Shown here: positions 44,343 through 59,000 of the stretch, one piece after another
Numbering within the stretch: position 1 is the first letter of the stretch
Layout of the letters: every line of letters starts with the position of its first letter
Assembly (NCBI GenBank): GCA_934045905.1
Contig: OW203770.1
Span: 4,154,001 to 4,218,000 of the forward strand
Origin: Leuctra nigra
Lineage: Eukaryota > Arthropoda > Insecta > Plecoptera > Leuctridae
Length of the DNA: 64,000 bases
Direction of reading: 5' to 3'
Notes under the pieces: model-generated
Seen by the model: only the letters and a program-made list of their open reading frames with translations
Told to the model about the DNA's origin: nothing
Databases searched by the model: none
Position numbers and translations under genes: made by a program

Positions 44343-45674
44343 CTAGTGGAGCGGTCGCTCCACCCAGCCAAGTCGTACTGTACACTCACACTCACTCAAC
44401 ATACCGTAAATGCCTAATAAACTAAGAAGCAGACCAAACACTTTTAGCAACAACATGGCATTTTCGGCCTACTGGATCTCAAAATTATGAAATCTCACAT
44501 TGTTGCGAAATATCTTAATTTCGAGTAATGGCCCACCTGACAACATATACCAAATTTGGAAACAATAGGTTATTCCATTTGCGAGCTAGAGGGCCGTGAA
44601 AACAGTGAAATTACACCACTTTCATCTTCTTCTTCTTCAGATGATGATATCAGGAAACACCGCTATCACCGCCACAGCCTAAACGGCAAAACCGATCGAT
44701 CTGAAATTTTTACCACATGTGCACTTTTGGCGTCTGAGGTGCCTTTTTATAAAACCAACTGGAAGCCGCCATTTTGAAACCGGAAATGACGTCATATCTC
44801 AAAAACGGCTACACCGACAGGAATAAAATTAGCGCTAAATGATTCAAACGGTCATCTTTATGGAATATCAATAGTTAAGGTAAAAATTTACTATTGCCGT
44901 AACCGGAAATGACGTCATAAAAATGAAGAATCAAACTTAAATAACCTCTTACAGCATATTACAGCATATAACAACATATTCAGAAGGCTTATAATGATAC
45001 AGTACATTTATAGAATTAAATTCTAGGTGGCAGTTATTTCAGCCGCCATTTTAAAAACCGGAAGTGATGCCATATCTCAAAAACGGCTGGACCGATTGGA
45101 ACGATGCTTTCGCAATTCCTCATGGAATATCACTTTAAGCTAATATTTAGTACCAAACACAATTTTTCTTAGTAACCAATTCGGTAATTGCGCATTTTTT
45201 TAAAAGAATTAGTCATTTTTGCTCCGATATGTATTACAAGTTATGTAAATAAACTAAAAAAATGAGTGATATCCCCATAAAGAACACTCCGTGTAAAAAT
45301 ACCAGCCAAGTCCCTTTAACTATAAAAAAAAAATAGAAGAAATCTAAAAATTCAGCACTGAAAAGAAGTGATATAAAAAAATGCGCCAAGTCAAAACTTA
45401 ATTTTAAAAACAAAATTATACTTGGCGCATCGTTTTTAAGGGCATTATAGGTATATTATATAATATATTAAGGTACATTTGATTTTTGGCAAATACTTCT
45501 ATACTATTTATATACACGATGCGCCAAGTATATTTTGGTTTTTAAAATTAAGTTTTGACTTGGCCCATTTTTTGATATTACTTCTTTTTAGTGCTGAATT
45601 TTTAGATTTCTTCTATTTTTTTTATAGTTAAAGGGACTTGGCTGGTATTTTTACACGGAGTGTTTTTTATGGGG
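44343..45674 (-). mobile_element. Family B Helentron-like element, copy B5
   Basis: CTAG and the GGAGCG hairpin are at 44343-44364; the palindromic head is at about 45285-45674, ending in the inverse of CCCCATAAAAAACACTCC. CCGGAAATGACGTCAT boxes lie near 44780 and 44902 and a worn CCGGAAGTGATGCCAT near 45058. AT flanks both ends. It lies between OR-A and the LINE. Confidence 0.77.
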
Positions 45675-46207
45675 ATAATAGCATATATGAAATATTTTAC
45701 TCCATAAGAAAGCATTGCGTTATCACAGTAAAACAATTAAATACAGTATCTTTTAAGGGAAAATACTACTTAAAAGAGTTAATTTCCATTTTATAAAAAT
45801 TATATATAGAAAATTTGGAAATAAAAAAAATTGGAAAATATGAATTTTTGGTAGAAATTTCACCATTGTCCTCCCTTAAATCAAATTCTAAGTATTCAAA
45901 GTATACGAGTCCTGGCTACATCCCTGTTCGTACCTGCATGTTTGTTGTGTTCACCTTAAGTATGGGGTTCGCCCCTTAAATCCCTAAATTCCTCACTGGC
46001 ACGTATGGATGAGGCTTTATGTCCTCAAGTCAATGTTCTCCTGATAGCATTAAAGAGAAGTTGAGTTTCTGTTGTGTAAGCGTGACGCAACTTCCAAAGT
46101 CAACAGCTATTACTTGCACAAGCGGACACGCAAGCTGCTTTCATTCATTCTTTAACATCATCATTATTTCTAATAACACATTGAGTATGTATGGTATTTG
46201 TATGACT

Positions 46208-47756
46208 GATTCAGAATCAGATTGTTTATTTGTTACAAATAGCATAAATACAGGTGGTAACATCTTAAGACTAATGTTTCTTATAACTACTTATGGATAA
46301 TATTTTGATTGTAGTTATGGCAAGGTATGAAACTATAACATAATGGAAGTAAGCTAAGTATAAATCTTAATCTACAAGTAACAACATTATTGTCATTATA
46401 AAATTTAATAGTAACTATGAAATAAGCGCTGTTATTTTCCATTTTATATTTTTTCATCCTAGTCATTTTTCACTAGTTAACAGTTTTCTTTTAAAATCCC
46501 CTATTTTGCCTGATGCCTCCTTAAAAACACTATGTTTCAGTCCATTCCATTCCTTAATAGTTCTATTTACAAACGAGTAATTTGCTTTATCCAGCCTTGC
46601 CTCTATTAGCCTAATTTTTGCCCAGTGATCTTTTCTTCCATAGTATCTTGGTTCCTTTAATCTATTTCCTATTTCCCTCCACGCTCTTTGCCCTGTGACT
46701 GCTCTGTACATATTACACATCCTCATTTGCTTCCTCCTACTCTCCAACGACTTCCATCCCAACTCCTCGATCATCTTAGTCACACTCTCTGGTACCCTCT
46801 GCAGCTTAATATTTAGCCCTTCCTGCCTCTTAGCTTTAATAATCCATTTCCTCCTCCTTAACTTCCCTGTGACTCTTCTCGCTGCCCACCTCTGTATGCT
46901 TTCTAATTTCTTGATCTGCCCCACTTGATACGGATCCCACACCGCCGCCGCATATTCCGCGATTGGTCTTACCAACGTCATGTAAGCCTTTTCCTTAACA
47001 GCTTCGCATGTCCCTTCCAAGTTTCTCATAACAAAGTTAAGAGTTTTAGTTGCTTTTGTTGTTATTTTCTCCGTGTGATCTTTCCAATTTATCTCTTTAT
47101 CTAACACTACCCCTAAATATTTATAACTTGGTTTCGTCTCTAATGTGACTCCACCCATTTCATACTTTGGTTCCTCCCCGTGATTCTTGTTCACGAACCT
47201 GACTACTTGGCACTTATTTACATTAAATTTCATCTGGTTTTCCTCCGCCCATCCCCATAGTTTGTTTAAGTCCCTTTGGATTTCATTCTCATCTTCCTGT
47301 TTTTCAATCTCTCTATATATAACAGTGTCGTCTGCAAATAATCTAATTCTCGAGTTAAGTGTTCCTTTAATGTCGTTAATATAAATTAGGAAGAGCAGTG
47401 GCCCCAACACACTACCTTGCGGCACCCCTGACATCACCTTGATCTCTGCCGAGACTCCCTCTCCCACCCTCACTTTCTGATTTCTTCCTTCTAGGAAGTC
47501 TTTAATCCAGCCCACAACTCTCCTGTCTAATCCTATTTCCTTCAACTTCTTGACTAGTCTGGCGTGTGGCACTTTGTCAAATGCCTTTTCTAGGTCTAGA
47601 AAGACAGCATCCACTTTTGTGCCCTTGTCCAGGCTGTCTATTATATCCTGTGTGAGCCCAGCAAGTTGGGACTCACAGGAGAATCCTTCCCTGAACCCGT
47701 GTTGCTCATCTACCAACCACCCTTTCCTATCCAAACATTCCTTAATGGATGTAATA
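46208..47756 (-). mobile_element. 5'-truncated non-LTR retrotransposon with open reverse transcriptase
   Basis: On the minus strand, 47734-46463 is a single open frame of 423 codons. It shows reverse transcriptase motifs: QHGFREGFSCESQL, VDAVFLDLEKAFDKVPH, SGVPQGSVLGPLLFLIYIND, the catalytic LFADDT, KCQVVRF and YLGVVLD, and a C-terminal thumb region with AAAVWDPYQ. This resembles jockey/CR1-type LINEs, which copy RNA into DNA at the target. The fingers region and any endonuclease are missing. The 3' UTR ends around 46208 in a TCTGATTCTGA-like tail. The frame runs on upstream of 47734 as ITSIKECL until element 47757-48569 interrupts it. Intact for a fragment, hence fairly young, but dead. Confidence 0.87.
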
Positions 47757-48569
47757 CCGGGTGGCTCAAAAAAATCACCCTGTTTGAGAGGTCACTATAT
47801 CGAAACTATTATAGATAGGATTCTGAAATGTGTACACGTATTAGAAAACATACCAAAATTTAATATGTGCAAGTTTCAAAATCATTACATTTGTAGGGAA
47901 AAAGTTACAGCTGGTCAAATTTGGTTGTCAAAAAATTGATTATACAGTGCTCAAATAGCGCGCCTCGAGAAAACTTCTAATGGCCTCTCTTCTTCAAAAC
48001 TACGTACGATATCAAGCTAAAAATTTCAAATTATATTCAAAATAGATTAGGATCGATTGTGTAAAAATTTAAATCAATTTGAATGAATGGAACGAATATT
48101 ATGGAATCTTGACTTTGAGCTTGAAAACAGAATAATGGGAATAGAATCACTTTTATAATGTGTGTAAGAAAAGTTTAGAAATAATCTACATATTCTGACT
48201 TTACGCTCAACTCCAAGATTCCATAATTTTCGTTCCAATTATTTAAATTGATTGATATTTTTACACAATTGATCTTAATATATTTGAAATATAATTTGAA
48301 ATTTTCAGCTTGATATCGTGCGTAGTTTTGAAGAAACAGCGTCCCAGCCATTGGAAAATTTCTCGACGCGCGCTATTCTGTATAATCAATTTTTTGACAA
48401 CCAAATTTGAACAGCTGTAACTTTTTTCCCACAATAGTAATGTTTTTGAAACTTGCACACATTAAATTTTGGTATGTTTTCTAATATGTGTAAAAATCTC
48501 AGAATCCTATCTATAATACTTTCGATATAGTGACCTCTCACACAGGGTGATTTTTTTTGTGCCACCCGG
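47757..48569. mobile_element. Palindromic mariner-like MITE, copy 2
   Basis: CCGGGTGGCTCAAAAAAATC to its inverse, with TA at 47755-47756 and 48570-48571. It is inserted at the 5' break of the LINE reverse transcriptase frame. Confidence 0.78.
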
Positions 48570-49056
48570 TATACTTCGCAATATAACAGAAACATCACTT
48601 ACAATAGGTATTGATTCAAATTCAGTTTGAAGAACATTGAATACATTTATTGAATCATGTAAATAAAGGCAGGTTTAGACCATTTATTGCTGGTAATTCA
48701 TTTCATTCAATTCAATTGTATACACACACAGTTTAATTGTAATTTGTATACGCATTTTAAAATGTATTTAAAATAATAAATTCAGTAATTATTTTAAATT
48801 ATGTTTATTTATCGCATGGAGTTTTTCAGTACGAAGATTACATAATAAGAAGAAGATTACAAGAAGAGAATAAAAATATTGCATGACTTTAAGATAATAG
48901 TTTACAAAATAATTATTTGAAAAATTACAACTGCAACGTCTAGCTTTGTCTAGTTCAGTAAAATTTTAAATGAAGTAAATGAATTTGAAATATGAATTTG
49001 ATACGTTAAGCAATATAATATTACCACAGTATTAAATATTACCACAATATTAAATA

Positions 49057-49880
49057 CCGGGTGGCGCAAAAAAAAGTCCCCGTGATTGAGAGGTCACTAT
49101 ATCGAAACAATAGATAGGATTCCGAAATTTGAACATATATTAGAAAACATACCAAAATTTAATATGTGCAAGTTTCAAAAACATTACTATTGTAGGAAAA
49201 AAGTTACAGCTTTTCAAATTTGGTTGTCAAAAACTTGATTAAACAGAGCTCAAATAGCGCGCGTCGAGAAAACTTCCAATGGCCGGGACGCTGTTTCTTC
49301 AAAACTACTTACGATATCAAGCTGAATATTTCAAATTATATTGAAGATATATTAAGATCGATTGTGTTAAAATTTCAGTCAATTTGAATGAATGGAACGA
49401 AAATTATGTAATATTGAAGTTGAGCGTAAAATCAGAAAATGAAGATTATTTCTAAACTTTTATTACACACGTTATAAAAGTGATTCTTTTCCCACTATTC
49501 TGTTTTCAAGCTCAACTTCAAGATTCCATATTTTTCGTTCCATTCATTCAAATTGATTGAAATTTTTACACAATCGATCCTAATCTATTTTGAATATAAT
49601 TTGATATTTTCAGCTTGATATCGTACGTAGCTTTGAAGAAACAGCGTCCCGGCCATTGGAAGTTTTCTGGACGCGCGCTATTTGAGCTCCGTTTAATCAA
49701 TTTTTTGACAACCAAATTTGAGCAGCTGTAACTTTTTTCCTACAATAGTAATGTTTTTGAAACTTGCACATATTAAATTTTAATATGTTTTCTAATATGC
49801 GTACAAATTTCAGTATCCTATCTATAATAGTTTCGATATAGTAACCTCTCAATCAGGGGGATTTTTTTTGCGCCACCCGG
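49057..49880. mobile_element. Palindromic mariner-like MITE, copy 3
   Basis: CCGGGTGGCGCAAAAAAAAG to its inverse (TTGCGCCACCCGG), with TA at 49055-49056 and 49881-49882. Same internal arms as copies 1 and 2, with CTTCCAATGGCCGGGACGC. Confidence 0.78.
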
Positions 49881-50055
49881 TATTACAACTATATTAAATA
49901 TTAAATATTAAAGAATACAATATTACTACTAATATTAAAGCACAATATCCCTTTAATGACTATTATGAATAGCTTATACGACAAACACAGATTAAAAAAA
50001 TGAGAGTTTCGAACCACCAGTTTCTAGTGGTGGCTGGATTCCGTATTCATGCAAT

Positions 50056-53000
50056 TTATTTCATGAATGTCGACAACATTGTGTAGTAACTGTGCGATGT
50101 CCTTAACACCTGTAACACAACAAATATTCATCATTCATCATAATTTATTCGTGTGGGAGTAATGCTGCTCCATAATATACCTAGGAAATAGAATAAAATA
50201 TATGAGACAAGGGAGCAAGTGATTAATTATTAGAAATATATTTGAACACAACTGACCAATATTTAAAACAAAGCAAATAATGTATACCTAAACCGTTAAT
50301 ATCTCTTGAAGTTCTTGACGGATGAATCTGAAATTTTTTAAAAACCTTTAAAATGTTAGTCGCAATTACCATGCAAAATTCAACGTTATTCGATCAAAAT
50401 ACTCCAGTTTTAATTTCCAATTAACATGAGTAATAATACAACTCTAGGTTAGATACTCGGACTCGCAAGAGCTGTATGGCAACCCAACCTGCTGATTAAG
50501 AATGCGTCCCGATAGCTTAATGGTTAAAGCATAGGGCCGGTAACCCGAAGGATCTGGGTTCGATTCCCAGTCGGGGTGCGCGTTTTTATTTCGCAGGTTA
50601 CCTCTGAAACACTTTAATGGTATTTATTAATCAAGCCATACTCCACAACAGAGCCAGGCTCCACTAGTGAGAATGTTATATAGAGAAGGGAGAAGATGAA
50701 AACCCGGTACCGGCATGTAGCCTACTCCTGACGAAAGATACCAAGGGGACCAACGGTTTAACGTCCCAACCGAAGGACGGTGTAACATTCACAGCACGAG
50801 CCTCCACAACCCGCGCCGTCGAGAGACTGATAACAGGTGGAGGGAGGTCGTCACACTAACCCCCAAACATCCCAGTCTCTCTGGTTCAACGGCAGCAACC
50901 TGGCAAGGCAGAGTTGAATGGTCACCCATCCAACCGCTGACCGCGCTCTATGTTGGTTTGTTGGTTGAATGTTGCTCAATGTTGCCAATACACCAGCCGT
51001 TGGGTTGGGTAGTTGTGCAAAATTTCAGATCGATCTGTTGAACTTACAGTTTCAAATGTCTGCAGAGAGAGCGGTAGAATTCCTCCTGCTGTGACCACAA
51101 CAGTTTGGTGAGACACGGATATCATGATCCGCATTGACCGCTTGAAACCCTCGGTCGCATCGAACCAATCACAGCCGTAGACAGCATCTTTCACATCCTC
51201 GATCTGAAACAGGGTCAGAGTCTTCATTGCACACGTATTATATGATTTTAAATATGACGTCATTTCCTGTTTCGGTATTACACACCGAGTCGTGGGATAT
51301 GCAGCGCTAACAAACGATATGGTTGGAATTAACGGGGTTAAAGTAATGGTGACATTTGACAGATTGATTTGAGCGAGCGACTTCTTTTTGGCTCTTTTGG
51401 CAAGGACCCCTGATTTTTTTGATTTTTTTCTGTCCGTACAGACATACAAGTCGCACAGTTTCTTCGATCGTGCTGAAATTTTGCACAAATGTATGGACCA
51501 TCTCTGGGCATTGCAGACCCTAATTACTTTTGAAATCCGTTGATTAGTTCAAATTTTTAAAATTTATCTTCCGATTATAGAGGCGATTATTATATTTCGA
51601 TATATAATTCCGATTATATATTATAGAGGCATATCTTTAATGTGTTACTCTGCAAAAATTAATGAGAAGGTTTTAGATATGAAAATAAGATTTGAAATAG
51701 GGTCAGTTGAATGTAAACAATATGGGTTTTGACGTGGTAGGTCGACCATTGATTTAATCTTTGCTTTAAGATGGAAAACCAATGGGAGGATGATAAATCG
51801 ACGTATATAACATTTCTAGATTCTAGATCAAAACAAAGTTTTGATCATTTGCCTAGAGACTTAAAGTTTGGTCATCTCTCAGGAATAAAGGGGTTACGGT
51901 AGATATTATCTGTGGTATCCAGAGCTTATATGAAAATTGTGAGAGTTGCGTACAAACTAGTTCAAGTAATACTGATTGATTTCAAATAAACTCGGATGTT
52001 CGGCAAGGAAGTGTACTTTCTCCAATATTATTCATAATTGTAATGGATGATATGTTCATTGAAGTGGAGAAAAGAAATAGAGGAGATACAAAAACAATTA
52101 TGTTTGCGGATGACGTGATGATTTGGGGAGAGAACGTAGAGGAAGTACAGACGAGAGTTGAGAAGTGGAAGATAGTGACGGAAAAGTTTGGAATGAAGTT
52201 AAGCAAGCCGAAGAGTGAATCAGTTGTTATGCAAAGAGACCAAAAGAAAAAGAAAAGGAAGATCGTAGATAAGATACTTTTGGGAAATGAAGAAATTGAT
52301 TTAAAAAGTGTTTTAAATATTTAGGGAGCATAATCACTAACAATTCAAAGATTGACCTTGAAGTAAATCAAAGAATTCTAACTGCTGCTCAGTTTTACCA
52401 AACATTTCAAAACTCTCTGTGGAATCAGGATTTTCCTGAAAAAAAATAAAATTTAACTTTACAAGTTGTATTACATTCCTATATTGACATTATGGTATAA
52501 TTACTTGGTCTATGGGGTGGAAAGAAGAGAGTAAGATCGAAGCTGCTGAAATGAAGTTTTAGAGGAGTGTTGCTGGTGTATCAAAATTGGAAAAAAATTT
52601 AAGTAATATTATTAGAAAAAAGTAGGAAGATAGGAAATAACGATGTTTCCTACATCGATGTTGGAACAGGAAGATAACGATTAAAATGGTATGGAAGGAT
52701 GAGGAGAATGGATGTAAATAGAATTTCGCGCATAGCATTTGAAAAGACATGGCAGGTCAAGAAGAAGAATTCTTCGTTTATTTCCTTGGTTCTGTTCGTG
52801 CACAGTGTCACTTTGGTGACAATATGTTACTCTGCACATGTGCAGAAGCAAGTTGATCAACGATACGGCATTGGTGAGATTTGTTTTGCCAAGCTGACTT
52901 CCTCACCTTCTCTGTAAGCTGATCGCACATAAAGCAGTAGAGACCGAATACCAATGTCGCGATAATGTTGATAATAAGTATAATCCAGGTTATGGTGTCA

Positions 53001-56000
53001 AAGGATCGCACCTGAAATAAAAAAAATAACATTTTATGAAAATAGGAAAGCATTCATAGAAGGTTATATCAAGGAGATAGAAGCTATTCGACTACTACTG
53101 GAAGGAATGTCAAGTGTGAGCTTATATTGAGGAGGGGTTTTGTGCGAAAGAACTACGGTATACTGGTCATGTAAAGGAGAACCAGTCCTAGGAAGTCTGT
53201 CCGGGTAAAGTCTTAGCAGAACTTTGGATGGAAGGGCAGTACACTAGTCGACTCATTGGCTGTAATTTGTTCAACGAAACGGTCCTAACCGTCCTTGGGT
53301 AACCGTCCTTGGGTAACAGTCCTTGGGTAACAGTCCTTGGGTAACAGTCCTTGGGTAATATCGCATTAGCACGCAAGCCCGCAACACACAGATGGCAATA
53401 GTGTTGCATGAGAGATCAACTCGAGAGTCAGAGAGCCAGATTGGGTCAGGTTTGTTGATTGATGGATATGGAAGAGATAAACTATTAATAACATTAGAAA
53501 ACAAATGATTGACCTCTTTGCAAGTAGGTTAGACGCACAACTGCCCTCTGTTCAATTTGGATTGCTTTGAGTCTGGACTGCTTAGTAATGAACGCGGCTG
53601 TACGAAATAACATGCTTGATCCAGATATAAACTTACCACAGCAATGTAAATAACAGTCACTGTGAACGAAACCATACAGAAACCAATTCCACCAAATATC
53701 ATAGGTTGTGCATTGGCGATGTAATCGTTAAAATGTCTGAAACATCAACATAAAAGGCATTTAGTTAACGATAAAGCATTTAGAATATACCTACTAATGG
53801 GGTTCCGGGGTTTCATCATACAGTACGCTTCACAAGGAATTTGCAACAGCGAAAATTCTATTTTCTGTTTAGAATTCCTATTTTCCACACTCATTTTGGC
53901 TAGTTTTCTGGCACTCCCTCTTCCTCACCTCATAATAATAGAGGACCAAAGAAAATCCACATTTCTGAGGGATTATACAACGTTTTATTGGCGTTTGCAT
54001 TTTGGCAGAAAAAAAATAAACTAGGAGGCTGAAAAATCCTTGTAGAACGTATAGGAAATGAGAAATAGCCATGAAACCCTACATCACACATCTAGCCTAA
54101 AATCACTAAAATTTTGGTAACAATGACAGTAGAAAAATTTATGTTGATAGGTCAAACGGTTCCAGTGAAAATTTTAAAGATCACAGGAACCTGTTCAACA
54201 ACGATAAACGAGACCACTTAAGCCCGTCTTCCATGGTCGCGAATTTTTGCCGCAACGCGATTCCACGCCGCAATCTTGGCCTCTCAGCCAATCAGTGCTC
54301 GAATCGCAGCGCCGCGTGACGTCACGCGAACCGCAGCTGAATGTTGAGCCAACTTCAATACTTGCGATTCCGCGACGCGGCGGCGGTTTCGCCGCATGCG
54401 CTGTAAACGACTACCGATAGGAGCGCTCTGGCGCTGTTCGTAATTGCTTAAAATTCCGCTAGGTTCGTCTCAAAATATCGCGCCGCAACGGCAAATCATG
54501 GAAGACGATGGGTGCGAAATCGTCCCGCAAAACCGCATCGCGGCGAAAAACCGTGACCATCGAAGAAGCACTTAAGATTACATTAGTGTGCACAATTTCA
54601 GATAGATTGGTTAAACGGTTTGACCTGGGCAGTGCAGGCAAAAAAAATCGCACACACAGGGAAAGTGCCATAAGAGAAGGTACCGTAAACATAACTAAAA
54701 TCCGGTATTATCATTATCATAAGCTACGGTTAGCTTGAACTCCACTTCAGAAAATTCAGTGTATTACCATTAATATAATGCAATTTAATTACGTATAGCA
54801 TATTTCCTCAGTTTACACTAACCTCAGGCAACATTGACTGCAGTTTAATTTAGCTATGCCGCAGAACATAATTGTAATACACCACATTTCCCGAAGTGGA
54901 GCTTAACTAAACTGAAGATTAAACTAATGGTAATTTGGCCCCTCAACTAAGTTTCCTACAGTAAGAGCGCTTTATGGTGTTTGGCGCAGTCCTTCATACG
55001 TCTCTCCATCTCCAAGTCAAGCTCCCGCTTCTCTTCATCAGCGTTGTGTCTGATTGGAAACCGATGCGCTCCAATCACCTTACAAGCTCTAGTACTGTCA
55101 ACATAATCCAATAGCACGTGAGGTCCGGGAACGACGGTGTCCGAGGCATCCATGTTTCTCTTCTTCCCCTTGGCCATAATGTGTTTGAAACTGTCAGCCC
55201 GGATGTTCAACAGTTTGTCGCACAGTACTTGGAACTGACTCATCATGTGGATGATCCAAGCGAATGCCAGGATCTGTACGGTGACAAGCATTGAAGCTGA
55301 CAGCATCCAAAAGATCGCAAGGTACAATGTAGCAAATTCACGATTAGGAAATAAGGTCCTGGTGGGGAATAAGACCCACATTAATTGTTTTCACCAATAT
55401 CTTGGAAAGTAGGTTTAAAAATTTTCAAACACTAATTTATATTCATATTTCATATTCATAGGTTGCATGTGATGTCCTCTCATTGTTGCAGTCGCCATCT
55501 TAATGGCACGCAGAATAGCTGTGATTCTCTGCTTTTTTAACGATATTTTATAGTTAATGAGTACCTAGGAAATTGTTTAGACTCCGGAGATAACTGAAGA
55601 GAAATCACTCACATTACAAAAATACATCGGTTTGCCTCAATAAAGTTATAAATCTGACCCGTCAACGTGCCAACGTAATGGGTGGACAATTCAATAATTT
55701 AGCATTGCTGATATAAAACAAAAGAAGTTCGTGCAAGCTATGAATTGTGGTCAAATTGTATTGATATCATTAAAAACAAATATTGTAATCATCATGAAAT
55801 ATGAGGTTAAAAGAAAGGCAAGGGAGGGTCTTGTTTCCCACAAAAGGGTAGGAAACAAAGCTCACCGGTAGCAAATCACTAATCAGACCATTCAGGTCAT
55901 ATACAATCATCCTCATCACATCATGTTTTCAAGCTCATACACTTGCTTCCTCAAACCAACTACTACAGGAAAACGCTCTGTGTAACGCGTTGATGAGCGA

Positions 56001-59000
56001 GCACGGATACGCGCAACACCTCGAACCGAAATTTGGTCTATCGAAAATGTCAACAAAAGCCAATAATTCTTGAATTTCGTCTCAGTCTTGTATAAAAATC
56101 TCCAAAAACTCCTAAAATATTTGTCGCAATAACCATGCAAAGTTTTAAGTTGATCGATTGAACCTTTATGATTGAACGGTTAGGTACTTGTTAATTTTCA
56201 AAAATCACAGAATCTCGTTCAAAAAATATACCTGGGACAACTCATATGATATAAAAGTGTATGTACACAATCAATAACAGGTCGATCTCTTGAACTTCAG
56301 TTTCATATGCGTTTGGTTTCTGCTCTAACTTGCTGGAACTGAAGAGTAGATAAGTTGCCGTGATCAAACATTTTCGAGAAATTTGACAGCCAACACGCAA
56401 AATTTCCGAAAAAATTCAATTACTTTTGGATTTAAACACAGATAAGTCCGAAAATTTTCAAAATACATATAATTGAGCGAGCGTAGCGAGCGTCACCACG
56501 GTACTCTTATGGCACTTTCTCTGTGTTTTTTTTTTGTGGCCGCGGTCCAGGTCAAACCGCTCAAGCAATCGATCTGAAATTTTGTACACATACTAACGTA
56601 ATCTAGGAGGTCCCTGGGATCGTTTTTGAACGGGATCCCGTGATTGGTTCAAATTTAAAAAAAAATTATCTTTCGATTGGTTGTTCCGATCGATTTGAAA
56701 TTTAGCAAAGTCATTTTAACCAACATTTTACCCAATCATAATAAATTTCAGTCAAATTCTCCCATTGGTTCAAATTTGAAACCATTATTACGCTGATTTT
56801 TGTAATTTAAACTAGAACCGATTGACCAACTAACTTGAAACTTCGCATGGTCATTGGTACCAACATTTAAGGTATTTTTGCCAATTTTCAGTATAATCTG
56901 TAGTTATTTCCAAAAGTTTGTGTCATATTAGGGACATTTTATTCCATAATCTTGAAATATTTACTACATTTTCATCCCTGCCTTCTTTAAGCTTCTGCTC
57001 CAAGGCCTATAGAGCAGCCAATCAGTCCACAATTTAAAATAAAACTAGTGCTTATTAAATCGGATGCAGTTCGAAGGCCACATACTCCATTTGGTTTAAG
57101 TTTAAATAATATCTTCTGATTGGTCGACAATCAAAATGTTCCGATTTGGTTGAAATTTTGCATGATGATCATAAGACCAACATAATCTAACATTTCACAA
57201 ATGTTAAGCCCAATCAGTCAATTATTAATAGTCATTATACAAGTTTTGTATGGGTTGTCAAAAGCAGGAAAAAGTATGTAGGAAAGTCACGACACAATGG
57301 ATCTGATATTCATCCAAAGTATTTATATGGAGATTGGAAAGTTGCAGAGAAAATCGTATAGTGTTGTGTCGTTTATCGTGACATGGGGATGTTGCATGTT
57401 CTGTGCTCGCTCATCAACGCGTTACACTGAGCGTTTTCCTAGTATTATGTTGGTCTTAATGACCATGCAAAGTTTTAAGTTGATTGGTCTAACAGTTCTA
57501 CAGTCGGTGACAGGCAAAGATGAACCCGCTCTAGCATGGGCCGCCCTATACATGGCAATGATAAAGTGGGTTTATCTTTGCCTGTCCCCGACCGTAGTTT
57601 AATTTTCAAAAACACGGTTTCATATTTTAACCAATGGGAGGATTTGGCTGAAACTGAGTAAAATTGAGGACAACTTAAAACTGTATTTGAGCTACTGGTG
57701 AGGTTCCTCGGGAATAAATAATTGCTGTTATCAATGACATCAAAGCTCTTCTATTAGAGTTAGAATAGCTAAGACTTCCTTGGACGATGCCATCAAATCT
57801 TTTTAGCCAATCCGTTTCTTTCGAAACCCGTTTTAAGTTCGGTGAAGTTGACATTAATTGTTGTACAATGAATCGAAATTATTTGCAAAATTTTAGCTCA
57901 ACCGAAGAAACGGTACGACCTGTATTTCGGTACAGACAGAAAAAAACATACTAAAAAAACAGAAGTCTGTGTAAAAAGAGCCAAATCGTGTTATATTAAG
58001 GTGATACTAGCGCTCAGTCGTTTTAGAAAATTGAGAGAGAAAATTTGTTTCGTAAGTGAGTGTAACTTTTACAGGATGTTCACATGATCAGTCTGATTGT
58101 ATATCAGTGCACTTTTTTTTTTGCTTATTGCATCGTTAATAAGGCGCCAGTTATTCAACAAAACCGCGCAAAACTATGAAATTTGCGATACGATTGGAGA
58201 CCAAACCCGTAAACCAATTGATCTCAAATTTTAATCGTGATTTGATGAAAGACAACTTAGGGTTATCCCTTGGCACATTTTTTAACTTTAATTTTATACG
58301 GCGCCCAGGGAGACAAGAAAATAGCAAATTTTTCACCAAAAATCGACTAATTATTACTAATTACGAAACAAAAAATTAAAAATGTACCAAGGGATAACCC
58401 TAAGTTTGTATTTTATCTAATCACGATTACAATTTCAAATAATTTGGTCTACCAATTTCGTCTCCAATCGTATCGCAAAAGGTGTCTACAAAAAGCAACA
58501 AAATCGCTTGCTCTTGCAGCACCTTAAAATATTAATATTTTAACTTACCATTCCAACACTAAATTTTCTTTTCGATCCATAATAAAGATGATTATCCCCA
58601 TTAAGACAAACCCTGCATACACATGAGGCATGAGCCGCTTGAACAAGAAGTTAGTTACTCTGGTAGTCTTCCTGACCATTGTCCGATGTCGTCTCTTCTC
58701 ACAAGAGAATCTATTATGGATTTTCTCCAAAGTCGTCAACAATTCCCAAGCTCTGTCTGGTCTCCAATAAAAGCTGCCAATATGAATTATACAGAGTGTA
58801 ATGAAGTCAGAGTAGAATATGTATTTTGGTAACTTCTGTACTGTGATGTTATCTAATTTCATGTATATGTTGATGGGCACCAGAAATACCACTTCGAGCA
58901 ATGCTTCCATCAGTACGATGCTTGCTATGATGTAAGCAAGGCGACTGAGGAGGCTCTTCCCGACCTTGGATGAACTCACCAAACCTATTAATAAGACATT

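Noticed and set aside
53188..53504. Repeat protein encoded by the 15-bp units
   Set aside because: The stretch lies within an intron of OR-B and the frame has no conserved flanks; it is a simple tandem repeat.
54459..54738. Small protein in the GC-rich stretch
   Set aside because: The stretch is an inverted-repeat MITE between TTAA sites and the frames follow its palindrome.
55916..57602. Short frames within family D copies
   Set aside because: They are non-conserved between copies D1, D2 and D3 and have no recognisable motif.
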